NCBI GenBank assembly: GCA_944384865.1
Contig: CALWVC010000026.1
Coordinates: 1-12,218 of the forward strand
Source of the DNA: an uncultured Clostridia bacterium
GTDB lineage: Bacteria > Bacillota > Clostridia > Oscillospirales > Acutalibacteraceae
Reading direction: 5' to 3'
Length of the DNA: 12,218 nucleotides
Part shown: positions 6,050 through 12,218 of the stretch, one piece after another
How the letters are laid out: every line of letters begins with the position of its first letter
Position numbering within the stretch: position 1 is the stretch's first letter
Notes under the pieces: generated by a model
Seen by the model: the letters and a program-made list of their open reading frames with translations, nothing else
What the model was told of the DNA's origin: nothing
Databases searched by the model: none
Made by a program: the position numbers and the translations under genes

Positions 6050-6907
6050 ATGCCAAAAAAAGTATTTTTTCGAGAAGAACTTACAGACCTGCTCAGTCTA
6101 CATACCAGCTGCCTGGGAGACGATTATCATGTAGATCCGCATAGCCATCGCCGGTTGGAAATTTCCTGCGTCAAATCAGGCGCCGGCCGGTATATTGTAG
6201 AGGATCGCAGTTATGATCTGTGCCCATATGACGTTTTTCTGTTTAATAATACAGAACGGCATTGCATCCGGGTTGATAAGGGCAGTCAGATCCTGAATAT
6301 GGTGATTGAGTTTGAACCGGAATTTTTGTGGGGTAATATCGTCGGCGGCATTGATTATGGGTTTTTGCAAATCTTTTTTGAGCGCAATGCTAACTTTGAA
6401 AACCGTCTGGACCGTCAGAATTCAACAACCCGGCGGATTTATGATTTGTTACTGGATATTGAAAGGGAGTTTACGCAAAAAACCGAAGCATATGATTTAA
6501 TGGTTAAAATCAAGCTGCAAAGCGTATTTGTGGAGATTTTGCGAAATTACGATTATGTAGCCAAAAGTTCTGTGGAGAATATTGCGATGTCGAAAGATGC
6601 TGGTGCGATGAAAAAAGTGATCGGTTATATCCGAGAACATTTGTGTGAGGATATTAAACTGAACGATCTGGCCAATGTGGCGCTGATGAGCCCCTCGTGT
6701 TTTTCTACATCTTTTAAAATCTTTAACGGCTTGTCGCCCTTTGAATATATCTCGCAGGCGCGGGTTGCCAGAGCCATTGAATATATTCGTTCGACCGATA
6801 AATCTATGACTGAAATTGCGACTTTGTGCGGGTTCAATAACAGCACGAATTTTATAAAAAACTTTAAAAAGGTTACCAGACGCACACCGTCAGACTATCG
6901 AAGTTAA
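6050..6907 (+). CDS. AraC-family transcriptional regulator with cupin-like sensor domain
   Basis: A 285-residue regulator typical of the AraC/XylS family. The N-terminal half is a cupin-like ligand-sensing domain, with DPHSHRRLEISCVKSGAGRY starting near residue 29 and DLCPYDVFLFNN after it. The C-terminal half has two helix-turn-helix motifs: DIKLNDLANVALMSPSCFST in the first, and MTEIATLCGFNNSTNFIKNF followed by TRRTPSDYR in the second. The ATG at 6050 was chosen over an in-frame TTG at 5990. GAGGGG at 6037-6042 lies 7 bases upstream of this ATG, and the family's N-terminal domain begins soon after it. It is divergent from the ThuA operon, the classic position for that operon's activator, with a sugar or keto-sugar as the likely effector. 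This is inferred from position only. The helicase gene begins 19 bases after its stop. Confidence 0.93.
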   Translation: MPKKVFFREELTDLLSLHTSCLGDDYHVDPHSHRRLEISCVKSGAGRYIVEDRSYDLCPYDVFLFNNTERHCIRVDKGSQILNMVIEFEPEFLWGNIVGGIDYGFLQIFFERNANFENRLDRQNSTTRRIYDLLLDIEREFTQKTEAYDLMVKIKLQSVFVEILRNYDYVAKSSVENIAMSKDAGAMKKVIGYIREHLCEDIKLNDLANVALMSPSCFSTSFKIFNGLSPFEYISQARVARAIEYIRSTDKSMTEIATLCGFNNSTNFIKNFKKVTRRTPSDYRS

Positions 6908-6926
6908 AAAGAAAGGGTTATTCATT

Positions 6927-9272
6927 TTGCAGGATACGATCAGACAGGTTATTCAAAAAGAATTTTCAAGGATGAACCCAATGCAGTTTGAAGCCGTGAC
7001 CAGCGTTACCGGCCCGCTCCTGGTTTTAGCGGGTGCAGGCAGTGGAAAAACCACAGTGTTGGTCAACCGCATTGCGAATATGATCAAATATGGAGATGCT
7101 TATCAAAAAAGCGACAGGCTTCAGCTTTCGGACGCCGACCGTTCTATGGCTGAGGCATTTTTGCGCACAGAGGCGGGCGAACTCCCGGTTTTGCCGTCGA
7201 TCCGTGTGGATGCGCCTGCACCTTGGCAGATTCTTGCCATTACGTTTACAAACAAAGCGGCAGGGGAGCTGAAAGAACGTCTGGTACGGATGTTGGGGCG
7301 GGACGGCAACGAGATCTGGGCCGGAACCTTTCATTCTACCTGCGCGCGGATTCTGCGCCGGCATGGAGACCGGCTGGGTTATTCTTCTCATTTTACGATC
7401 TATGATACCGATGATATGAAACGGGTTATCAAGGAGTGTCAAAAACAGCTGCATATCGACGATAAAATGCTGCCGCACCGGTCGATTCTGAACGAAATCA
7501 GCCGCGCGAAGGACGCTTTGGTAGATGAGCAGGAATATATGGCGTCAGCAGGCTCCGATTACCGCAAGAGACAGATTGCCGGGGTTTATTGCAGTTATCA
7601 GGAAATGCTTCGGGCCAACGACGCGATGGATTTTGACGATTTGATTGCCAATACAGTGCGTTTATTTCAGGAACATGCAGATGTATTGGAATATTATCAG
7701 GAAAAATTCCGTTATATCATGGTAGATGAATATCAGGACACCAACCATGCGCAATATGTATTTGTGAAGCTGTTGGCGCAGAAATATCGAAATATTTGTG
7801 TCGTCGGAGACGACGATCAGTCGATTTACAGCTTTCGTGGCGCGACCATTGAGAATATATTAAGCTTTGAACAGGAATATAAAAACGCCAAGGTGATCCG
7901 GCTGGAGCAGAATTATCGATCCACTTCCAATATTTTGAATGCTGCAAACGGGGTAATTGCCAACAATACCGGCCGGAAAGGCAAAACACTGTGGACTGCC
8001 AACGACGGTGGCAGCAAGGTGCGGGTACATACGGCGCCTAATGAACATGAGGAAGCCCGGTTTATTGCGGACATTGTGTTGGAGCATGTGCGGGCGGGCG
8101 GCAGGTTTTCGGATCATGCAGTGTTGTATCGGATGAATGCGCAATCCAACATAATTGAAAATACGTTTCTGCGGCTGGGCGTTCCATATAAAATAATTGG
8201 CGGTTTTCGGTTTTATGAGCGCAAGGAAATCAAAGATGTGATGGCATATCTAAGCTTTATCAATAATCCGGCGGATGATCTGCGGCTCAAACGGATCATC
8301 AACGAACCAAAACGCGGCATCGGGGCGGCTACCATCAACGCGGCCTCAGATGCTGCGGCGACGCTGGGGGTTTCTCTTTTTGAAGTGATCAGCCATGCGG
8401 ATGAATACGCTGGCCTGTCTCGCACGGCCACAAAGCTACAGATGTTTGCGAAAAAGATGCAGGAACTGATCGATCGTGCATCGGAACTGTCGGTGCATGC
8501 ACTGTTGGAACTGGTTCTGGATCAATCGGGTTATATGACGGCGCTGCGGGCAGAAGGTGCCGAAGCAGAAGATCGGATCAATAATGTCAATGAGCTGATG
8601 TCCAGCATTTTGAGTTATGAGGCTGAAACTGACGAGCCTTCTCTGTCTGGGTTTTTGGAGCAGATCGCACTGATTACGGATATTGACAGCTATGATGCAG
8701 AGGATGACCGGGTTGTGATGATGACGTTGCATGCCGCGAAGGGTCTGGAATTTGACAATGTATTTTTGGCCGGCATGGAAGATGGGATTTTTCCTGGTAG
8801 TCAGAGTATTTTTGCAGGGCAGCAGGAACTGGAGGAAGAGCGCCGGCTGGCTTATGTAGGCATCACCCGGGCGAAGAAAAATTTATATCTGGTGAATGCG
8901 CAGAGTCGGATGCTGTTTGGGAATACCAGCCGAAACCGACCGTCTCGTTTTATTGGTGAGCTGCCGGCGAGCTGTGTAGAAATTGATCGTGTTCCAAGCG
9001 CGTTTGACGATGTGTTTGGTTCTGGCGGTGTTGTAAAATCCAAAACAGCACATCGAGATTATCACAACGCATTTTATCAGCCGAAAACAACAAAGTCGCA
9101 GGTTTCGCAAACTGTTTTTGCGGCGGGTGACCGGGTGTTTCACAAAACCTTTGGAGCTGGAATGGTTTTGAAGGTCACGGCGATGGGGAATGACAATATG
9201 CTGGAAATTGCCTTCGATAATGGCGGAACAAAAAAAATCATGGCAAATTTCGCCGGCATTGTTAAAGAATAA
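6927..9272 (+). CDS. pcrA: UvrD/PcrA-type superfamily 1A DNA helicase
   Basis: ATP-driven 3'-5' DNA helicase for repair, replication-conflict resolution and rolling-circle replication. All SF1A motifs are present in its 781 residues: Q motif (Q20), Walker A AGAGSGKTT (35-43), motif Ia ITFTNKAA (105-112), motif II VDEYQDTN (266-273), motif III VVGDDDQSIYSFRGA (292-306), motif IV QNYRST (328-333), motif V near TLHAAKGLEFD (600-610), and motif VI EERRLAYVGITRAKK (637-651). The tail GDRVFHKTFGAGMVLKV (734-750) is the PcrA/UvrD C-terminal RNA-polymerase-binding type module. About 40 extra residues (roughly 54-97) lie between motifs I and Ia, which helps explain the length above the usual 720-740. 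The TTG at 6927 is taken as the start, because AAAGGG (6912-6917) is well placed and the next ATG would cut into the Q motif region. It may be co-transcribed with araC. Confidence 0.96.
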   Translation: MQDTIRQVIQKEFSRMNPMQFEAVTSVTGPLLVLAGAGSGKTTVLVNRIANMIKYGDAYQKSDRLQLSDADRSMAEAFLRTEAGELPVLPSIRVDAPAPWQILAITFTNKAAGELKERLVRMLGRDGNEIWAGTFHSTCARILRRHGDRLGYSSHFTIYDTDDMKRVIKECQKQLHIDDKMLPHRSILNEISRAKDALVDEQEYMASAGSDYRKRQIAGVYCSYQEMLRANDAMDFDDLIANTVRLFQEHADVLEYYQEKFRYIMVDEYQDTNHAQYVFVKLLAQKYRNICVVGDDDQSIYSFRGATIENILSFEQEYKNAKVIRLEQNYRSTSNILNAANGVIANNTGRKGKTLWTANDGGSKVRVHTAPNEHEEARFIADIVLEHVRAGGRFSDHAVLYRMNAQSNIIENTFLRLGVPYKIIGGFRFYERKEIKDVMAYLSFINNPADDLRLKRIINEPKRGIGAATINAASDAAATLGVSLFEVISHADEYAGLSRTATKLQMFAKKMQELIDRASELSVHALLELVLDQSGYMTALRAEGAEAEDRINNVNELMSSILSYEAETDEPSLSGFLEQIALITDIDSYDAEDDRVVMMTLHAAKGLEFDNVFLAGMEDGIFPGSQSIFAGQQELEEERRLAYVGITRAKKNLYLVNAQSRMLFGNTSRNRPSRFIGELPASCVEIDRVPSAFDDVFGSGGVVKSKTAHRDYHNAFYQPKTTKSQVSQTVFAAGDRVFHKTFGAGMVLKVTAMGNDNMLEIAFDNGGTKKIMANFAGIVKE

Positions 9273-9343
9273 GCTGGCTTAAAAACTGACTTTATTTCGG
9301 AAGATACGGCATGGTTTGCATATCGTGAAAGGGGAGAACCGTT

Positions 9344-9670
9344 ATGCAAAAATGGATGATTGAAGATTGGGGATTTGAAATTACGGTGCAGGAGGGGATG
9401 GCTCGAAATTGCCGACTTGGACTGGAAAAGGGCGATCGGTTTGTTTTTGAATATGAATGTCCCGCCGGCTTTTGCCCGCGCATGATGACGGAGCTGTTTA
9501 CATGGTGCGAGGTCATTCGCTGTGGCGGCGATTTCACCTACAGAGGGTGCAAAGAACAATATGAGATGGATTTGCAGTGCCCTTGCCATTGTATTACATT
9601 TCATCTGCTTGCAAAACCAATCAATCGCGATAAAAATGATGTATATATCGGAACAGGTAGACAACCGTAA
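9344..9670 (+). CDS. Small cysteine-rich protein, TIGR04076-like
   Basis: A 108-residue soluble protein of unknown function. I recognise the pattern of the TIGR04076 family: a short beta-rich start (ITVQE), a GDRFVFEY segment (30-37), CPAGFCPRMMTEL (39-51), a Gly-Gly motif (61-62), and a CPCHCITFHLL ending (79-89). Nine cysteines (23, 39, 44, 55, 60, 69, 79, 81, 83) in 108 residues suggest metal or Fe-S binding or redox chemistry, which is not demonstrated. The ATG at 9344 has GGGGAG 7 bases upstream. It lies 71 bases after pcrA with no convincing terminator between, and is followed by a strong terminator, so it may be the last gene of an araC-pcrA transcript. The family match is from memory of the pattern. 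Confidence 0.75.
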   Translation: MQKWMIEDWGFEITVQEGMARNCRLGLEKGDRFVFEYECPAGFCPRMMTELFTWCEVIRCGGDFTYRGCKEQYEMDLQCPCHCITFHLLAKPINRDKNDVYIGTGRQP

Positions 9671-9682
9671 AGATATATTTTT

Positions 9683-9712
9683 AAAGGGGCGCTTCAACCG
9701 AAGCGCCCCTTT
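9683..9712 (+). terminator. Rho-independent terminator after the TIGR04076-like gene
   Basis: A GC-rich 12-bp stem (AAAGGGGCGCTT at 9683-9694 with AAGCGCCCCTTT at 9701-9712), with a loop of 6 nt or 4 nt if the C-G pair closes, is followed by a T run to 9714. It also faces the convergent XRE gene, but the T run is better on the plus strand. Confidence 0.93.
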
Positions 9713-9729
9713 TTGCCTGTAATTGCTTG

Positions 9730-9939
9730 TCAGCCTTCAAACAGTGATTTTGTAGAAACATGGTAGTAGTCGGCAAGCCGGTCTAACATTTTGATCGAGG
9801 GGTTTGCCTTTGCGCGTTCAATCGTGCCAAGATAATGTGCGCTCATTTGCAGTTCAGTTGCAACGGTAAAGATGGATAGATCAAACTTTTTTCGAAGTTT
9901 ACGTAAGTTACACCCGATGTAGTTCATGGATGATTTCAT
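9730..9939 (-). CDS. Small XRE-type (Cro/CI) helix-turn-helix regulator
   Basis: A 69-residue protein that is almost entirely one HTH_3 domain. Helix 1 is IGCNLRKLRKKFDL (8-21), the HTH is FTVATELQMSAHYLGTIER (24-42), and the following helix ends in the common LADYYHVSTKSLFEG pattern (55-69). It therefore binds DNA and has no separate sensor domain. The ATG at 9939 is preferred to an upstream GTG at 9948, because GAGGTG lies 6 bases before the ATG and overlaps the GTG. It stands alone, convergent to the TIGR04076-like gene, with about 210 bases of AT-rich DNA upstream. Its target is unknown. Such proteins are common in both chromosomal and mobile contexts, and nothing mobile is seen here. Confidence 0.88.
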   Translation of the reverse strand: MKSSMNYIGCNLRKLRKKFDLSIFTVATELQMSAHYLGTIERAKANPSIKMLDRLADYYHVSTKSLFEG

Positions 9940-10032
9940 ATGTTTCACCTCTTTTGGAAATTTATAACTTCATTTTAAACAAAACACATGTCTATGTCGC
10001 CGCTATATATGACACTTTTTACAAAATTCAAC

Positions 10033-10055
10033 ATTTCGGCAATATGCCGGGAAAT
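10033..10055. repeat. Small palindrome upstream of the XRE gene
   Basis: ATTTC-GGCA and TGCC-GGGAAAT face each other around a short AT centre (10033-10055), with a small bulge. It lies about 95 bases upstream of the XRE gene start. It could be an operator for that regulator, but there is no further support. Confidence 0.25.
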
Positions 10056-10088
10056 ATAGGTTTGTTTTATCAGATTATCATGCATATG

Positions 10089-10125
10089 AAAAAATAGCCT
10101 GTCCGGAAAAGCCGGCAGACTATTT
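10089..10125 (-). terminator. Rho-independent terminator of the flavoprotein operon
   Basis: Read on the minus strand, an imperfect hairpin (10112-10125 with 10092-10106, one mismatch and one bulge, TTTT loop) is followed by a run of T (plus-strand A 10089-10094). It lies 35 bases after the stop codon of the FAD dehydrogenase gene, in the correct orientation to end that operon. Confidence 0.8.
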
Positions 10126-10159
10126 CTATTACCGAATTTTTAAAATATCATGCGTGAAC

Positions 10160-11770
10160 CTATTCCGTGAACGTGTCGATTAACTGTTCGGCACAACGGA
10201 TTCCATCTACAGCGGCGGAGGTGATCCCGCCGGCATAACCGGCGCCTTCGCCGCAGGGATAGATGCCCTGAATCGAAGAACAACCATGTTCATCTCGCAG
10301 CAGCCGTACAGGAGAAGAACTTCTGGTTTCCGGCGCCGTCAATAGCGCGTTGTCAGATGCGAAACCATGTAAATATCGGTCCATCTGGATAATGCCCTGT
10401 TGCAGGGCATTGCAAATAAAATCCGGCAAAACGGTATGCAGATCACAAAATGTAACGCCGGGCTGATAAGAAGGCGTCACAGGCGGCGGATTGTGATCGC
10501 TGCCGGCAGCATGGTTACCGCAAAACGCGCCAAAGGTTTGCGCCGGTGCGCGATAGGTATGTCCGGCAGCTGCAAAGGCGGCCTGTTCAATCGTGCGCTG
10601 GAACGCAATACCTGCCAACGGATGTTCAGAAGGAAAATCTGCCGGGGTGACATTCACCAGAACAGCGCTATTGGCGTTTTGCGTGTCTCTGGCATAATTA
10701 CTCATACCGTTTGTAACAATACCGCCGGGTTCGCTGGCTGCCGCAACAACCCGGCCGCCGGGACACATGCAAAAGGTATAAACGCCCCGGCTGTTCGGCA
10801 GATGTACGGCCAGCTTATAATCGGCGGCGGGCAGCGCAGGATGGTTATAAAAGTGTGAACCATACTGCGCGTGGTTGATAAATGTCTGGGGATGCTCGAT
10901 GCGCACGCCGACGGCAAAGGGTTTTGAAACCATCGACAGGCCGCCTTGATACAGCATCGAAAATGTATCCCGCGCGCTGTGTCCGATCGCTAATACCAGC
11001 CGGTCGCAGGATATTTGCCGCGCAGCGCCATTTTGCATAACCGTAATAGCGCAAAGACGGCGGTTGTGAAGATGCATTTCTTCCAACCGGCAGTTGAATG
11101 TAAACCGGCCGCCTAAACGCTGAATTGTTTTTCGGAGGGTAACGACCACATCCCGCAGTTTATCGGTGCCGATATGCGGCTTCTGCTGCCACAGAATATC
11201 CGGCGGTGCGCCGCATTCTGCAAATACCTGCAATACCAGACGAATACGGGGATCTTTGATACCGGTCTGTAATTTACCGTCTGAAAAAGTGCCTGCGCCG
11301 CCCTCGCCGAATTGCACATTGGATTCGGGCAGCAGTTCACCGCCGTCAAAAAAATGCCGGACGTCTTCAAGCCGTTGTTCCATCGGCTGCCCTCGCTCAA
11401 TCACAAGCGGTTCAAGGCCGCATTTGGCTAAAATATAGGCGCAAAACAAACCGGCCGGTCCTGTGCCGACCACAACAGGAGATGTGACGGATTTGACGGA
11501 GCAGGCCGGAAACGAGTAGGGAACTTCGTCAAACAAACAAGCTGTTTTACAGCCGGAACGGTGTAAAATTGCCTGTTCGTTTCCGTGAACAGAAACGCCC
11601 ACAGATGCAATAAAACGGATCTGATCTTTTTTGCGGGCGTCGACAGAGCGCCGCAGCAGCCGTAGCTCCCGGATTTGGGAGCTATCTATTTTTAAAAGCC
11701 GGCAAATCTTTTTTTGCAGCGTTTGCGGGGTGTATTCCAACGGCAGCGAAAGCTGATTGATTCGAATCAT
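10160..11770 (-). CDS. FAD-dependent dehydrogenase, COG2509 type
   Basis: Predicted cytoplasmic flavoprotein of 536 residues. After an N-terminal domain of about 95 residues of the type seen in this family, the FAD-binding Rossmann motif is VVGTGPAGLFCAYILAKCGL (100-119), with the ribose-binding acid in VIERG (E125). The strongly conserved NVQFGEGGAGTFSDGKL follows (151-167). A second FAD contact, GIYPCGEGAGYAGGITSAA, lies near the C-terminus. I recognise this as the uncharacterised FAD-dependent dehydrogenase group COG2509; the physiological substrate is unknown. The ATG at 11770 overlaps the upstream gene's TGA as ATGA, which fixes the start and implies translational coupling. The frame stays open to 11818, but using that would bury the start inside the preceding gene. 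Confidence 0.9.
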   Translation of the reverse strand: MIRINQLSLPLEYTPQTLQKKICRLLKIDSSQIRELRLLRRSVDARKKDQIRFIASVGVSVHGNEQAILHRSGCKTACLFDEVPYSFPACSVKSVTSPVVVGTGPAGLFCAYILAKCGLEPLVIERGQPMEQRLEDVRHFFDGGELLPESNVQFGEGGAGTFSDGKLQTGIKDPRIRLVLQVFAECGAPPDILWQQKPHIGTDKLRDVVVTLRKTIQRLGGRFTFNCRLEEMHLHNRRLCAITVMQNGAARQISCDRLVLAIGHSARDTFSMLYQGGLSMVSKPFAVGVRIEHPQTFINHAQYGSHFYNHPALPAADYKLAVHLPNSRGVYTFCMCPGGRVVAAASEPGGIVTNGMSNYARDTQNANSAVLVNVTPADFPSEHPLAGIAFQRTIEQAAFAAAGHTYRAPAQTFGAFCGNHAAGSDHNPPPVTPSYQPGVTFCDLHTVLPDFICNALQQGIIQMDRYLHGFASDNALLTAPETRSSSPVRLLRDEHGCSSIQGIYPCGEGAGYAGGITSAAVDGIRCAEQLIDTFTE

Positions 11771-12218
11771 AACAGCACCGCCGATCTGCCTGCCAGCCGG
11801 CCGGAGGAAAAGGCCCATTGCAGGTTAAATCCGCCACAGTCTCCGTCAATATCCAGAATTTCGCCGGCGGCGAACAGTCCGGCCTGCAATTTAGATTGCA
11901 TGGTTGCGGGATCAAACCCGCCTGTTTGGATTCCTCCGGCGGTAACCTGGGCGTTGGAAAATCCGTTCACGCCGTTGGCGGTTAATGTAAAGCCTTTGAT
12001 TGCCTGTATAATTTGGGAAATCTGTTTGTCGGTCAGGTCGGCTGCCGGCATTTGCAGCGATAAACCGCAGGACTTGATCAGTACCTGCCCAATGCGCTTG
12101 TGCAGTAACGGCGCTAACAGCAAATCCAGCCGAAGCGACTGTGTGAATGGCTGTACAATCACAGAGCGGATGCGGGTATATAGCTGTTGGTCGGTATGTT
12201 CCGGCATAAAATCAATCC
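11767..12218 (-). CDS. HI0933/YhiN-family flavoprotein (C-terminal part, cut by right edge)
   Basis: The frame is open to the right edge, so the N-terminus and FAD Rossmann motif are outside the window; about 150 codons remain. The visible part is the C-terminus of the HI0933-like family (COG2081). It shows a DFMPEHTD segment at the edge, AQVTAGGIQTGGF, and the final FAD-binding stretch GLFAAGEILDIDGDCGGFNLQW followed by SSGRLAG. The ATG at 12207 is an internal Met, because upstream codons continue the conserved family sequence. Relatives are often labelled BaiN, from a proposed bile-acid role in Clostridium scindens. That label spreads by homology and should not be trusted here. The gene ends in a four-base ATGA overlap with the COG2509-type gene, so the two flavoproteins are made together. 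Confidence 0.93.
   Translation of the reverse strand, partial: IDFMPEHTDQQLYTRIRSVIVQPFTQSLRLDLLLAPLLHKRIGQVLIKSCGLSLQMPAADLTDKQISQIIQAIKGFTLTANGVNGFSNAQVTAGGIQTGGFDPATMQSKLQAGLFAAGEILDIDGDCGGFNLQWAFSSGRLAGRSAVLL

Noticed and set aside
7026..7478. 150-codon minus-strand ORF inside pcrA
   Set aside because: Antisense to the conserved helicase motifs I and Ia; no family resemblance.
9140..9697. 185-codon minus-strand ORF opposite the end of pcrA and the TIGR04076-like gene
   Set aside because: Antisense to two well-supported genes, starts inside a terminator hairpin, and its protein shows no family signature.
9730..10159. XRE gene and its AT-rich upstream region as a mobile-element or toxin-antitoxin remnant
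   Set aside because: No toxin partner, integrase, transposase, attachment repeat or change of strand pattern is visible; only a single small HTH gene and a short palindrome.
10400..10858. 152-codon plus-strand ORF inside the COG2509-type gene
   Set aside because: Shadow frame antisense to a highly conserved flavoprotein; basic low-quality protein with no plausible ribosome binding site.
11771..11818. Longer start for the COG2509-type protein
   Set aside because: It would overlap the upstream flavoprotein gene by about 50 bases, and the extra N-terminal residues do not look like the family. The ATGA overlap start is the normal coupled form.
11767..12218. Assignment of the partial flavoprotein as bile-acid enzyme BaiN
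   Set aside because: The name is spread across the whole HI0933 family by homology, and there is no bai gene context in the window.
1..12218. CRISPR array, tRNA, rRNA, riboswitch or insertion sequence
   Set aside because: Reading through the intergenic regions showed no regularly spaced repeats, cloverleaf sequences, conserved riboswitch cores or transposase genes.

Overview
The window looks like chromosomal DNA of a low-to-mid GC anaerobic Firmicute, most probably a Clostridia/Oscillospirales-type gut or digester organism. The reasons are a ClpC-type unfoldase of clostridial style, an HrcA-type CIRCE operator, strong AGGAGG-like ribosome binding sites, a UvrD/PcrA helicase with the extra segment I recall from clostridial homologues, and a tandem pair of COG2081- and COG2509-type flavoproteins. 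I see no phage, IS, CRISPR, tRNA or rRNA. The assignment is inference, since no marker gene gives a species.

Layout. Bases 1-705 (+) are the C-terminal end of a ClpC-like AAA+ unfoldase. It shares a bidirectional hairpin terminator with a convergent Rrf2/IscR-type regulator (841-1278, -). A 327-base divergent regulatory region follows. It carries the Rrf2 gene promoter, a near-perfect CIRCE heat-shock operator and a leader with a possible 21-codon ORF. It drives an Hsp20 small heat-shock protein (1606-2046, +), which ends at a second hairpin terminator. The left end is therefore a protein-quality-control and stress neighbourhood.

Bases 2195-5802 (-) form a four-gene catabolic operon, transcribed right to left: a ThuA-like protein, a Gfo/Idh/MocA NAD(P)-dependent sugar dehydrogenase, and two different TIM-barrel sugar isomerase/epimerase-family proteins. 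An AraC-family regulator (6050-6907, +) is divergent from it. By analogy with ThuA/ThuB and with gut 3-oxo-glycoside pathways, the likely theme is oxidation of a sugar, glycoside or cyclitol to a keto intermediate, followed by isomerisation or cleavage. The substrate cannot be read from the sequence. No transporter or glycosidase gene lies in the window.

Downstream of araC on the same strand are a complete PcrA/UvrD helicase (6927-9272, TTG start) and a small cysteine-rich TIGR04076-like protein (9344-9670), closed by a strong terminator. A small XRE-type HTH regulator (9730-9939, -) is convergent. The right end (10160-12218, -) is a translationally coupled pair of FAD proteins: the C-terminal part of an HI0933/YhiN-family flavoprotein, and a complete COG2509-type FAD-dependent dehydrogenase with its own terminator.

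Nothing here is an obvious new defence or mobile system. The items most worth following up are the keto-sugar operon with its regulator, and the CIRCE-controlled hsp20 leader.
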